Made by a program: the position numbers and the translations under genes. The notes under the pieces were generated by a model that was not told the DNA's origin, searched no databases, and saw only the letters and a list, made by a program, of their open reading frames with translations. Below, in pieces: positions 7,546 through 14,925 of a stretch of DNA of 16,556 nt. Within the stretch, counting starts at the first letter, position 1. Each line of letters starts with the position of its first letter. The DNA lies in contig CAWZYQ010000083.1 of the NCBI GenBank assembly GCA_963966275.1, forward strand, positions 1 through 16,556. Direction: 5' to 3'. The stretch comes from UBA10427 sp003500135 (GTDB lineage Bacteria > Bacteroidota > Bacteroidia > Cytophagales > Cyclobacteriaceae).

Positions 7546-8076
7546 ATGGATCAATTAAACGATTTAGGGCAAAAGGCAGTGGTATATTCGCCCATTTAGC
7601 GAATTGATCAATTTTTCAATAAAAAGGCTGTAGCCGTTAAGATTATTTTGCAAAAACGCTATGATTTTGATATAATAGAGCTTGTACAGGAACGAAAAGA
7701 AAACGAATTTTCGAAAATTGCCGAAATATACAAATATGATCCTGACCGGCGCTGTGCGATAAACAAGGTGGCGCCACTGGAAAAAGTCAAGTATGAGTAC
7801 GATATTTGGGTTTCGGGATTAATGAACTGGCAAAGTGAAGTACGCGAAAATTTAAATATTTTCGAAGAGCGGGAAGGGATGTTGAAGTTTTACCCGCTCA
7901 TTGATGTACCGGAAGAAGACGCCTGGCAATATATTTATGAAAATGAATTGCCGGTGCACCCATTGAAGCCATTGGGGTATGAATCGATCGGTTGCAAACA
8001 ATACACGATCAAGGGAGAGAAAAGGAATGGCAGATGGGCACAATTGGTGAAAACCGAATGCGGTTTACACCAGTAA
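7546..8076 (+). pseudogene. cysH: Broken phosphoadenylyl/adenylyl-sulfate reductase (cysH-like), N-terminal nucleotide-binding region lost
   Basis: Codons 7648-8076 encode the C-terminal two thirds of a PAPS/APS reductase: LQKRYDF, then DPDRRCAINKVAPLEKV, WVSGLMNWQSE, MLKFYPLIDV, HPLKPLGYESIGC, GRWAQLVKTECGLH. The terminal ECGLH carries the catalytic Cys. The family normally has about 230 residues with a PP-loop near the N-terminus; none is seen here. The same frame extends upstream to an ATG at 7546 but meets a TAG at 7597-7599. The translated stretch there (MDQLNDLGQ, then IDQFFNKKAVAVK) could be the old N-terminus joined across an internal deletion, which is inference. Each cysteine pair of the iron-sulfur type is half lost: CC has become Cys-Ala and CxxC has become CKQY. 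Without the PP-loop it cannot bind nucleotide, so I call it a pseudogene. When intact it would have supplied sulfite for sulfide production, matching the neighbouring metZ. Confidence 0.72.
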
Positions 8077-8403
8077 ATTTGAAATAATGAGGCCAAACAA
8101 GTAATGAAGCAGCTCAAAATTGTTTTCATTATCAATTGTTTCATAGTAAATCAGGTTAAAATTAGTTAGAGCTAAAGCATTTTAAGTTGTTTCCTGCTTG
8201 TTGGCCTTTATTATAAAAACACCATTCTATAATGGTCCTTTTAGCTCCTCTTCATGCAAAATGGGTACATGGCGGGTAAGTAGATTGTCCGCCCTACCTT
8301 TTTGCTTTGAAAAACTAAATTCCCACATTCTTTCTTCTAAGCTGTGTAGCTTCCTTTCCTTAGTGTATTTTGAGGATTAATTGAAACCAACTGATCATCG
8401 AAT
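8077..8403. other. 327-base stretch between cysH remnant and patB with no convincing gene
   Basis: No intact gene is supported. A small inverted repeat, ACCATT-ctat-AATGGT, lies at 8221-8236 and is followed by CCTTTT, so a weak terminator is possible on the plus strand. A near-exact direct repeat, aattgttttcat, begins at 8118 and recurs at 8134 with one T fewer. One minus-strand frame is open from 8376 to 8068 except for stops at 8227-8229 and 8182-8184, and its translation has a protein-like mix of charged residues (see findings); I do not recognise it. The patB promoter must lie near the right-hand end, but I cannot mark its boxes with confidence. Confidence 0.5.
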
Positions 8404-9570
8404 ATGGCCTTTCCTTCAAATAGCATAAAACGGGACCCTGAAATTCTTAAGAAATTCTTTGGCAGCGAACGTGCCTTGCCCTTTTGGGTGGCCGATACGG
8501 ATTTTCCATCACCCGGCCCGGTACTGGAAGCGATTCAGAAGCGCAAGGATATTGGTATTTTTGGTTATGAAGTATTTCCGGGTTCTCTGAAGGAAAGTTA
8601 TTGTCATTGGTTCCATAAGCGGCATGGAACGTTAATTGATCCCGGCGAGGTGGTCAACGCTAAAGGCGTGATGACCAATATTGCCATGGCCATTGAGTTG
8701 TTTTCAAAACCTGATGAAGGGGTGATTATCCAGCCACCGGTCTACATGGCATTTCGGCAAACCATTTCCAACGTTAACCGACGAGTGGCCAATAACCCAC
8801 TCAAGTTAGTTAATGGGCGATATGAAATTGACTATGAAGACCTGGAAATAAGGGCCAGCGACCCCAATAATTCCATTTTCTTATTGTGCAGCCCCCATAA
8901 TCCGGTGGGCCGGGCCTGGTCGCATGACGAACTGAAAAGAATAATAGAGATCTGTCATGCCCATGGCGTTTTCGTGATTTCCGACGAGATACATGCCGAT
9001 CTCATCTACCACAATCAAAATTTCCAATCCGTTTACGATCTTGAAGGTATCGACCGTACCGGGCTTATGATCAGTTATTCCCCGGTCAAGACTTTTAATT
9101 TAATGAGCATCAGCGATGGGTTTGCCGTAATTCCTGATCCCGCAAAACGGCAGCAGTTTGAAAAGTATCTGGAAAAACTTCACCTCAACCAAGCCAATGC
9201 ATTTAGCGTGGTGGCAAGTGAGGCGGCTTTTGAACATGGTGGAGATTATGTGGATGAAGTAATGAGAAAGGTGGAGGAAAACCGCGATGAGGTATACCAG
9301 CTGTTGAAACGTGATGTGCCCTTTGTACATTCGGTCAGACAGGAAGGCACGTATTTACTATGGCTTGACTTCAGAGGAGTGGGTCAGGATCAAAAGCTAC
9401 TTCAGCAGCGCCTCGCTGAAGAAGCAAAAGTAGCCATGATCCCAGGAAAATGGTTTGGGGAGCAAGGCGATGGCTTTTTTCGAATGAATATTGCCTGTGA
9501 CAAAACTATGTTGCAGGAGGCATGGGCCAATATTATTAATATGCTTAAGCTCCACTATCCTGCGCCTTAG
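8404..9570 (+). CDS. patB: PatB/MalY-type cystathionine beta-lyase (PLP C-S lyase)
   Basis: Protein of 388 residues, a fold-type I aminotransferase-like enzyme of the PatB/MalY group. It cleaves C-S bonds in cystathionine or cysteine, giving homocysteine or sulfide with pyruvate and ammonia. The N-terminus has the group's LPFWVADTDFPSP motif (25-37). CSPHNPVGR (162-170) holds the cofactor-stabilising Asn, SDEIHADL (193-200) carries the PLP-pyridine Asp194, and the PLP lysine is Lys229 in SYSPVKTFNL (224-233). The C-terminal FFRMNIAC provides the carboxylate-binding Arg. The ATG at 8404 gives the expected N-terminus and length. It is separated from metZ by the decayed cysH region, so it is probably transcribed on its own now. 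Its last 26 bases overlap the convergent MscS gene. The physiological substrate cannot be told from sequence. Cytosolic. Confidence 0.92.
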   Translation: MAFPSNSIKRDPEILKKFFGSERALPFWVADTDFPSPGPVLEAIQKRKDIGIFGYEVFPGSLKESYCHWFHKRHGTLIDPGEVVNAKGVMTNIAMAIELFSKPDEGVIIQPPVYMAFRQTISNVNRRVANNPLKLVNGRYEIDYEDLEIRASDPNNSIFLLCSPHNPVGRAWSHDELKRIIEICHAHGVFVISDEIHADLIYHNQNFQSVYDLEGIDRTGLMISYSPVKTFNLMSISDGFAVIPDPAKRQQFEKYLEKLHLNQANAFSVVASEAAFEHGGDYVDEVMRKVEENRDEVYQLLKRDVPFVHSVRQEGTYLLWLDFRGVGQDQKLLQQRLAEEAKVAMIPGKWFGEQGDGFFRMNIACDKTMLQEAWANIINMLKLHYPAP

Positions 9571-11971
9571 ATTTATCGGAAAGCAGAACGGTTGAATGCA
9601 CGGTAGGCATTTCAAAGCCTTTTTCTGATAATGTGTTGAATATTTTTACCGCCACTTCACTTTTGGCGCTCAGGCCCACATCCACATGCGTCCAGAACAA
9701 AAGGCGGAAATTCATAGTGCCATCGCCATAGCCTTCAAATAAAATCAATGGGCTTGGTTGGGAAATCACTTTCGGATTCAGTTGAACCACCGCTCTTAAA
9801 ATTTCCAATACTTCGTCAGGTTTGGCTGAGTACGCCGTTTTAATGATCAATTCCTGCCTTTTGGCCTGATCAGAAAGCGTCCAGTTGATCACCTCGTTAG
9901 AAATAAGGTTGCCGTTGGGCACCACAACTTCTGCCCCGCCATAAGTTCGCACCCGGCTGGCCCGAACCCCTATTTTCGTTACGTTGCCCATCAGTGAACC
10001 AATTTCAATAGTGTCTCCTACCTGAACCGGTCTTTCGTAAATTAAAATCAGGCCTGAGATAAAATTGTACACCACATTTTGCAGGCCAAAACCGATACCC
10101 ACACCCAAAGCCCCTACGGCAAGGTTAATCTTATCCCATTCAATTCCTGTGCTTGAGGCGGCAAGAAAAAGCCCGACGACCAAAATAAAATAGTATAAAG
10201 TAATTGAAATGGCATTTGGGATTCCTCTTTTTAAGTTGAGCCGCACCAGTATTTCCTTACCCAATAAATAGCGCAAAACATTGGAAATAAGAATGGTAAA
10301 AAACAATATGGTAAAGAAGGTTAGAAAATCTCCAATTGAAACTTTTACTGTACCAAACTCCCACGACTGATTTACGAATTCATTCCAGGCATCTGCAATA
10401 TTTCGTGCTACATCAAACTGGTTAGTTATAGATACAACAAACCAAATCAAAAACACCAGCCCAGTATAATAGACCATTTTTTTTCGGACTTTTTGTTTGT
10501 GATGTACAATGATATTCATTTGTCGTATCAGCGGAAATTCAACTAAAAACAGAATACCAAGCTTCGTAAAACTGAAGGTCAAATAAAGCAATAAGCCAAT
10601 ACCGATCGTATTTAGGGTTCCTGTAGTGATTTGTAATGATAAACGCATTACTCCCAGAACATTAGTAATAAGGGCGAGAGCCATTAAAACGAGCAGTATC
10701 TGGCTCATAAAAAATGTAAACTTATAGGCAATGGAACTGGTGCGAACCAAACCGTATCGCCTGGAATAAATGATAAAACCTAGCAATAATATAATGAGCA
10801 CCTGTAATATCAGGGTGAATATGCGGTTCTCGAATGAATCTTTAGGCATACCCGAGAAAGTGATATTGAGAAGAAACAAAAGAACATATCCATAAAATAG
10901 ATAAGACAGCGTTTTTTGAAAAAGTTTTTTGACGAGTACACTAAGAGGGATTAATAAAAGCAGCAATATAAACTCAACCAGTATAACATTTATTGTTCCA
11001 TAGATCAATTTTGAGAAAAAGAACGAAACTACTATTGCGGTGGATAAAGGCGCTTCAAAAAATGCTTTTAATTGTGTTTCTTTTTTAAGCCGTAATAATG
11101 CCACCGCTCTTTCTCGGTAAAAATACAATACGACCCAAAGAACAATGATTAAAACGAGGTGGATATAAAATGATTGCTCGTAATTGGGAAGTGAGTTTTT
11201 AACGTTTTTATAAGCAGCTTTCCAGGAAGTAATTACATATGTTCCTAAACTTAGGGTATCTGAATCCATTTTACTCTTTTCCCAGATTTTAGGGCTGTCC
11301 TGAATAAATACATCTTCGCGCATTTCAGAATCTATGGATTCTATCATATTTATTTTCTCAACCGTAGCCCGAATCATCCCGGTGGTGATATCCAGGTATT
11401 TTAATTCTTCCTTCTGTTTATCCAACAGTTCGTTGCGTAAAGTATTGACAGATTTCAAGACATCTAAAATGCGTTCTTTGAGGGCTGATTCTTTGTTCTC
11501 TAGTTTAAATTGGTTTTCCAACAAATTTTGCCAAAAGACGTCTAGTTCATCCAGTTGGTTGATCGCTTCCTGCAAATCATCATTACGATTACTAAGTTCA
11601 GACTGGACGCTTTCAAGTTTCTGTCTTAGCTGGCGCAGCTTTTCTTTTATGTTTTTAATTTCCTGATAACTGCGGAGATCTAAACTTTCCTCGTTTAGGC
11701 TATTTAGCGAATCTTCAACATTACTCCTGATAGAATCCAACTGCTGGTAAATGACCTGAATGTTTTCAGGTACCTCCAGCAGTGGTTTGGCATCGTCAAT
11801 TCTGGAGTAGGATATTTCTATTTGATTGGTTATGTCTGAAATTGACAATATTTCCGCTTCTTCTTTCTTTTCAACCTCTTCTGCAGCTTTTTCCTGTGCG
11901 ACCGCTGGTGAGCAGAAACATAAAGCAATAAGAAGTAATGATATCGATTTTAAGAATATAACTTTCCGCAT
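9545..11971 (-). CDS. Large mechanosensitive channel, MscS family with coiled-coil N-terminal domain (MscK/YbiO-like)
   Basis: Protein of 808 residues, far longer than the 286-residue E. coli MscS, resembling MscK-type channels. It has a signal peptide (about 1-25, ending AVAQ), then a mainly helical, coiled-coil-rich periplasmic region (about 70-220). Eight or more membrane segments follow, from about 267 to 640. The MscS core is clear: the pore helix INLAVGALGVGIGFGLQNVV (615-634), rich in Gly and Ala, then FISGLILIYERPVQVGDTIEI (637-657), and the beta-domain marker VVVPNGNLISNEVINW (682-697). The C-terminal alpha/beta vestibule ends near 797. It should open on membrane tension during hypo-osmotic shock. 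It starts at an ATG at 11971 and is divergent from the NfeD-like gene over 171 bases. Its 3' end overlaps patB by 26 bases in opposite orientation. Confidence 0.94.
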   Translation of the reverse strand: MRKVIFLKSISLLLIALCFCSPAVAQEKAAEEVEKKEEAEILSISDITNQIEISYSRIDDAKPLLEVPENIQVIYQQLDSIRSNVEDSLNSLNEESLDLRSYQEIKNIKEKLRQLRQKLESVQSELSNRNDDLQEAINQLDELDVFWQNLLENQFKLENKESALKERILDVLKSVNTLRNELLDKQKEELKYLDITTGMIRATVEKINMIESIDSEMREDVFIQDSPKIWEKSKMDSDTLSLGTYVITSWKAAYKNVKNSLPNYEQSFYIHLVLIIVLWVVLYFYRERAVALLRLKKETQLKAFFEAPLSTAIVVSFFFSKLIYGTINVILVEFILLLLLIPLSVLVKKLFQKTLSYLFYGYVLLFLLNITFSGMPKDSFENRIFTLILQVLIILLLGFIIYSRRYGLVRTSSIAYKFTFFMSQILLVLMALALITNVLGVMRLSLQITTGTLNTIGIGLLLYLTFSFTKLGILFLVEFPLIRQMNIIVHHKQKVRKKMVYYTGLVFLIWFVVSITNQFDVARNIADAWNEFVNQSWEFGTVKVSIGDFLTFFTILFFTILISNVLRYLLGKEILVRLNLKRGIPNAISITLYYFILVVGLFLAASSTGIEWDKINLAVGALGVGIGFGLQNVVYNFISGLILIYERPVQVGDTIEIGSLMGNVTKIGVRASRVRTYGGAEVVVPNGNLISNEVINWTLSDQAKRQELIIKTAYSAKPDEVLEILRAVVQLNPKVISQPSPLILFEGYGDGTMNFRLLFWTHVDVGLSAKSEVAVKIFNTLSEKGFEMPTVHSTVLLSDKSKAQDSGA

Positions 11972-12142
11972 GCCCTGGCATTTTATTAATGTTTGAAAAT
12001 ACTGATTTTAAATAATATTTAGTTGAAAAAGCAAAAATGAATAGATCAACGAATTGGTTTAATTTTTAATTATCAGATGCTTCAAATAAAGACAGAATAG
12101 ATTATATTTATTCCACAATTTGTTGACACTAAAGAATAAGCC
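11972..12142. promoter_or_regulatory. Divergent intergenic region driving the MscS-type channel and the NfeD/flotillin genes
   Basis: These 171 AT-rich bases separate two divergently transcribed envelope genes and must hold at least one promoter in each direction. On the plus strand TATATTTA at 12103-12110 is one base off the Bacteroidota -7 element TAnnTTTG, but I see no convincing -33 TTG at the right distance, so no promoter is marked. No hairpin or strong palindrome is visible. Confidence 0.45.
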
Positions 12143-12736
12143 ATGACTTTCGATTTATCCGCTTGGTGGGAGGCGCTCACATTGATCCAAAAAATATTTT
12201 GGGTAGTAGCAGGCCCCTCTACCCTTCTTTTGATCATTCAATTAATCCTCACTTTTGCCGGTGGCGAAATCGACGATATCGATATTGATTCTGACATAGA
12301 TTTCGAGACCGATCATGGTGGGATCGGCTATCAGTTTTTGACCTTCAAGAATGTGCTGGGATTCTTCACTATGTTCGGCTGGATCGGCATGGCCTGTCTG
12401 GACTTTGGTTTCGGTATTTTCATTTCGGTGGTGGTTGCCTTTATTGCCGGACTTATAATGATGGCTTTAATGGCATTTTTGTTTTATCAAATGAGCAAAT
12501 TACAACAGAGTGGTTCGATGCGAATTGAATCAGCAATAGATCAAACCGGTGAGGTTTACCTGACCATTCCAAAAAACCGTGATGGGGTTGGAAAAATTAA
12601 TATTACCCTAAACGGCACGCTAAGGGAAATGGATGCCGTAACGGATGATCCGGAACCGCTCAAAAACGGTAGCATAGTCCAGGTACTGGATATAGTAAGT
12701 GGCAATTTGCTACTGGTCACTAAGCGATTATTTTAA
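12143..12736 (+). CDS. NfeD-like membrane protein (YqiJ/YuaF type, OB-fold C-terminus)
   Basis: Protein of 197 residues with three membrane segments at about 15-39, 70-88 and 90-117. Between the first two lies an acidic loop, GGEIDDIDIDSDIDFETDHG (40-59). The C-terminal 70 residues form a beta-rich domain, with TGEVYLTIPKNRDGVGKINI (135-154) and a closing strand pair IVQVLDIVSGNLLLVT (178-193), matching the OB-fold of short NfeD/YuaF proteins. No ClpP-like protease domain is fused, so it is the short form. A flotillin gene starts 28 bases downstream, the same pairing as yuaF-yuaG (floT) in Bacillus and yqiJ-yqiK in E. coli. In those systems the NfeD-like protein works with the flotillin in membrane organisation and envelope stress. 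The family call is firm from the pairing and topology; the precise subfamily is less certain. Confidence 0.87.
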   Translation: MTFDLSAWWEALTLIQKIFWVVAGPSTLLLIIQLILTFAGGEIDDIDIDSDIDFETDHGGIGYQFLTFKNVLGFFTMFGWIGMACLDFGFGIFISVVVAFIAGLIMMALMAFLFYQMSKLQQSGSMRIESAIDQTGEVYLTIPKNRDGVGKINITLNGTLREMDAVTDDPEPLKNGSIVQVLDIVSGNLLLVTKRLF

Positions 12737-12764
12737 TTATGTTTCACTTTAAATATACAGTACA

Positions 12765-14381
12765 ATGACATTCCTTCTCGCGGGAGTAATAGTGGGCGTC
12801 ATCTTTCTGATAATTATATTATCGGCGCTTTTCAACCGCTATAAAAGATGTCCGTCAGATAAAATTCTGGTGGTGTATGGAAAAGTCGGAAGCGATGAAC
12901 AAGGTGGTCGTTCCGCAAAATGTATCCATGGTGGGGCCGCATTTATCTGGCCCATCGTACAGGATTATGAGTTTCTTGACCTGACCCCTATTTCCATTGA
13001 GGTCAACCTGACCAATGCCCTGAGTAGGCAAAATATCCGGGTGGATGTGCCCTCTCGATTCACCGTAGGGATTTCAACAGAGCCCGGCATTATGAACAAT
13101 GCGGCAGAGCGTTTGCTTGGCCTCGACCAACAACAGATTTACGACCTGGCCAAGGATATCATATTTGGTCAGTTGCGATTGGTTGTGGCTACGATGGACA
13201 TCGAAGAGATCAACAGTAATCGCGACAAATTTTTGGCCAATGTAGCCAGTAATGTGGAGGCCGAGCTGAAGAAAATTGGTTTGAAACTGATCAACGTAAA
13301 CGTTACGGATATTAAAGATGAATCCGGATACATCGAAGCGCTGGGTAAAGAAGCGGCCGCCAAGGCGGTAAATGATGCCAGGATCAGCGTGGCGGAAAAG
13401 AATCGCGATGGTTCAATCGGTGAATCGGAAGCGACCAAAGAGCAACGAATAAAAGTAGCCGCCCTAAATGCAGCCGCAAAAGTGGGAGAAGCTGAAGCGC
13501 TTCAGAACGAACGTATACAGGTAGCAGAAGCAGAGTCGAAAGCCAAAATCGGAGAGTCCAACTCACTTTCCAGGGCCAACTCCGGGGAAGCTGAAGCCAA
13601 AAAGCTCGAGCGTATCAGTGTTTCCGAAGCGAATGCCCATGCCGTTGAGGGAGAAAATAAAGCAAAGATATCTATTGCCAATTCGGATGCTGAACGTCGC
13701 TTCCAGGAAGCCGAGGCACTGAGAAAAGCCATAGCTGCTGAGAAGGTTAGTACTGCTAAAGCCCTTGAAGAGGCTTACGAATCAGAAAGGACTGCCGAGG
13801 TGGCCCGTGCCGAGCGCGATAAAGCGACACAAATGGCAGATGTTGTGGTGCCGTCGGAAATTGCCAAACAAAAGGCAGAAATTGATGCTGAAGCAGAAGC
13901 GGAAAGGATTAGACGACACGCTAAAGGTGAAGCAGATGCCACTTATTTTAAAATGCAGGCGGAAGCAAAAGGTCTCTACGAAATACTGAGCAAACAGGCT
14001 GAAGGATTTGAAAAAATCGTCGGAGCCTCAGGCGGAAGTAAAGAAGCCGTTATGATGATGATTGCAGATAAACTACCTGAATTGATCAAGCAGCAGGTAG
14101 AAGCGATCAAAAATATCAAGATCGATAAAATTACTGTTTGGGACTCCAACTCAGGTAGCGGACAGGGCCCGACTACGGCTAACTTCATTTCCGGATTGGC
14201 GAAATCATTGCCGCCAATGGACGATTTGTTTAAAATGGCCGGCATGGAGCTTCCTTCTATTTTGCAGGGAAAAGGCGAAACGGCCAGGGATGTAGAAGCG
14301 AAGGAAGTAAAGGAGGAAAAGCCGAAACAAACTGCACCGGCAAAAGATAAAAAAGACAATAAGCCCGAAAAAGGTGTTTAA
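12765..14381 (+). CDS. Flotillin-like SPFH-domain protein (YqiK/FloT type)
   Basis: Protein of 538 residues. It begins with a membrane segment (about 3-24), followed by an SPFH/band 7 domain (about 30-200) including FIWPIVQDYEFLDLTPISIEV (60-80), RFTVGISTEPGIMNNAAERL (98-117) and a helix at DIIFGQLRLVVATMDIEEIN (131-150). A long Ala/Glu/Lys-rich flotillin domain with coiled-coil repeats runs from 200 to about 400. The oligomerising C-terminal part (about 400-500) holds MMMIADKLPELIKQQVEAIK (430-449) and IDKITVWDSNSGSGQG (453-468). The last 40 residues are a Lys/Glu/Pro-rich tail. Flotillins assemble ring- or cage-like scaffolds that organise membrane microdomains. It follows the NfeD-like gene by 28 bases and is closed by a hairpin terminator, so the two form a bicistronic unit. 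Length and domain order match YqiK/FloT. Confidence 0.95.
   Translation: MTFLLAGVIVGVIFLIIILSALFNRYKRCPSDKILVVYGKVGSDEQGGRSAKCIHGGAAFIWPIVQDYEFLDLTPISIEVNLTNALSRQNIRVDVPSRFTVGISTEPGIMNNAAERLLGLDQQQIYDLAKDIIFGQLRLVVATMDIEEINSNRDKFLANVASNVEAELKKIGLKLINVNVTDIKDESGYIEALGKEAAAKAVNDARISVAEKNRDGSIGESEATKEQRIKVAALNAAAKVGEAEALQNERIQVAEAESKAKIGESNSLSRANSGEAEAKKLERISVSEANAHAVEGENKAKISIANSDAERRFQEAEALRKAIAAEKVSTAKALEEAYESERTAEVARAERDKATQMADVVVPSEIAKQKAEIDAEAEAERIRRHAKGEADATYFKMQAEAKGLYEILSKQAEGFEKIVGASGGSKEAVMMMIADKLPELIKQQVEAIKNIKIDKITVWDSNSGSGQGPTTANFISGLAKSLPPMDDLFKMAGMELPSILQGKGETARDVEAKEVKEEKPKQTAPAKDKKDNKPEKGV
13380..13610 (+). repeat. 22/33-residue (hendecad) repeats inside the flotillin coiled coil
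   Basis: Within the flotillin gene, units beginning Arg-Ile-x-Val recur at residues 206, 228, 250 and 283: RISVAEKN, RIKVAALN, RIQVAEAE and RISVSEAN. Spacings are 22, 22 and 33 residues, all multiples of 11. Each unit also carries a Gly-Glu marker (SIGES, KVGEA, KIGES). An 11-residue period is typical of nearly straight or right-handed coiled coils. The repeat is visible at the protein level and is diverged at the DNA level, so it is old. Confidence 0.7.
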
Positions 14382-14402
14382 TCTTTAGTCATCCAGAATA
14401 AA

Positions 14403-14438
14403 ATGCCGGTGGAAGATCATTTATCACCGGCATTTTTT
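14403..14438. terminator. Strong hairpin terminator, probably bidirectional
   Basis: ATGCCGGTG at 14403-14411 pairs perfectly with CACCGGCAT at 14425-14433 around a 13-base loop, and a T-run reaches 14438. The flanking A bases on the left let the stem extend by two pairs. It lies 22 bases after the flotillin stop and 26 bases beyond the stop of the convergent acetyltransferase gene. On the minus strand the same stem is followed by TTTTATTC, so it can end transcription from both sides. Confidence 0.88.
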
Positions 14439-14463
14439 ATATATGAAGAGCTGATAGCGCTTG

Positions 14464-14925
14464 CTACTTCATCCATTCATACATATCATAATGATGATGG
14501 CTCAAACCTTTCTTTTGATATACCTTTTGAGCTTTGGTATTGGTTTTATCCACGTACAATCGAATACCCATCACTTCTGGTTGGTTGGCAACAATATCTT
14601 TTAAGCGCTGATACATGGTGTTGAAAATCCCCAATTTGCGGAATTCCCTCTTGACGTAAACCGATTGCAACCACCACACATTTCCATTGCGCCAGTCGCT
14701 CCACTCGTAGGTGATTAAAAAGGATCCAACCACTGTTTCATCTGCCACTGCTACAAAGTATTGCCCCTTTGATGCGTCTTCGAATACGGCTTGAACACCT
14801 TTTTCGAGTATGTTCCGATCCAATTGCAGCGATTCGGTTTCCATGGCCATCAACAATTGAAACCCGATGATATCAGGGCGATGATGTGGTTGTGCGGCTA
14901 TTATTCGAATTTGATTTTTGCTCAT
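14464..14925 (-). CDS. GNAT-family N-acetyltransferase
   Basis: Protein of 153 residues of the GNAT superfamily, transferring an acyl group from acyl-CoA to an unidentified acceptor. The start of the fold is seen in IRIIAAQPHHRPDIIGF (6-22), with METESLQLD (28-36) common in this subgroup. Beta-4 and the acetyl-CoA loop lie at WWLQSVYVKREFRKLGIFNTM (84-104), where Arg96-Lys-Leu-Gly99 takes the place of the RxxGxG/A signature. LYVDKTNTKAQKVYQKKGL (123-141) is the usual C-terminal Asn-x-x-Ala-x-x-x-Tyr helix and strand. I chose the ATG at 14925 because it begins just before the first strand; a TTG nine bases upstream is possible. It overlaps the end of the transglycosylase gene by 53 bases in another frame, so translation is probably coupled. 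The substrate is unknown. Its 3' end faces the shared terminator. Confidence 0.9.
   Translation of the reverse strand: MSKNQIRIIAAQPHHRPDIIGFQLLMAMETESLQLDRNILEKGVQAVFEDASKGQYFVAVADETVVGSFLITYEWSDWRNGNVWWLQSVYVKREFRKLGIFNTMYQRLKDIVANQPEVMGIRLYVDKTNTKAQKVYQKKGLSHHHYDMYEWMK

Noticed and set aside
8198..8380. 60-codon plus-strand open frame between cysH remnant and patB
   Set aside because: Ser/Cys/Leu-rich translation with no family likeness; the opposite strand of the same stretch looks more protein-like.
7371..8403. SAM riboswitch or T-box in the gaps flanking the methionine-related genes
   Set aside because: I looked for the conserved SAM-I core and T-box signature around metZ and patB and saw neither; only the palindrome and weak hairpins are present.
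12103..12110. TATATTTA as the -7 promoter element for the NfeD/flotillin unit
   Set aside because: One mismatch to TAnnTTTG and no convincing -33 TTG at the usual distance, in AT-rich sequence where such matches are common.
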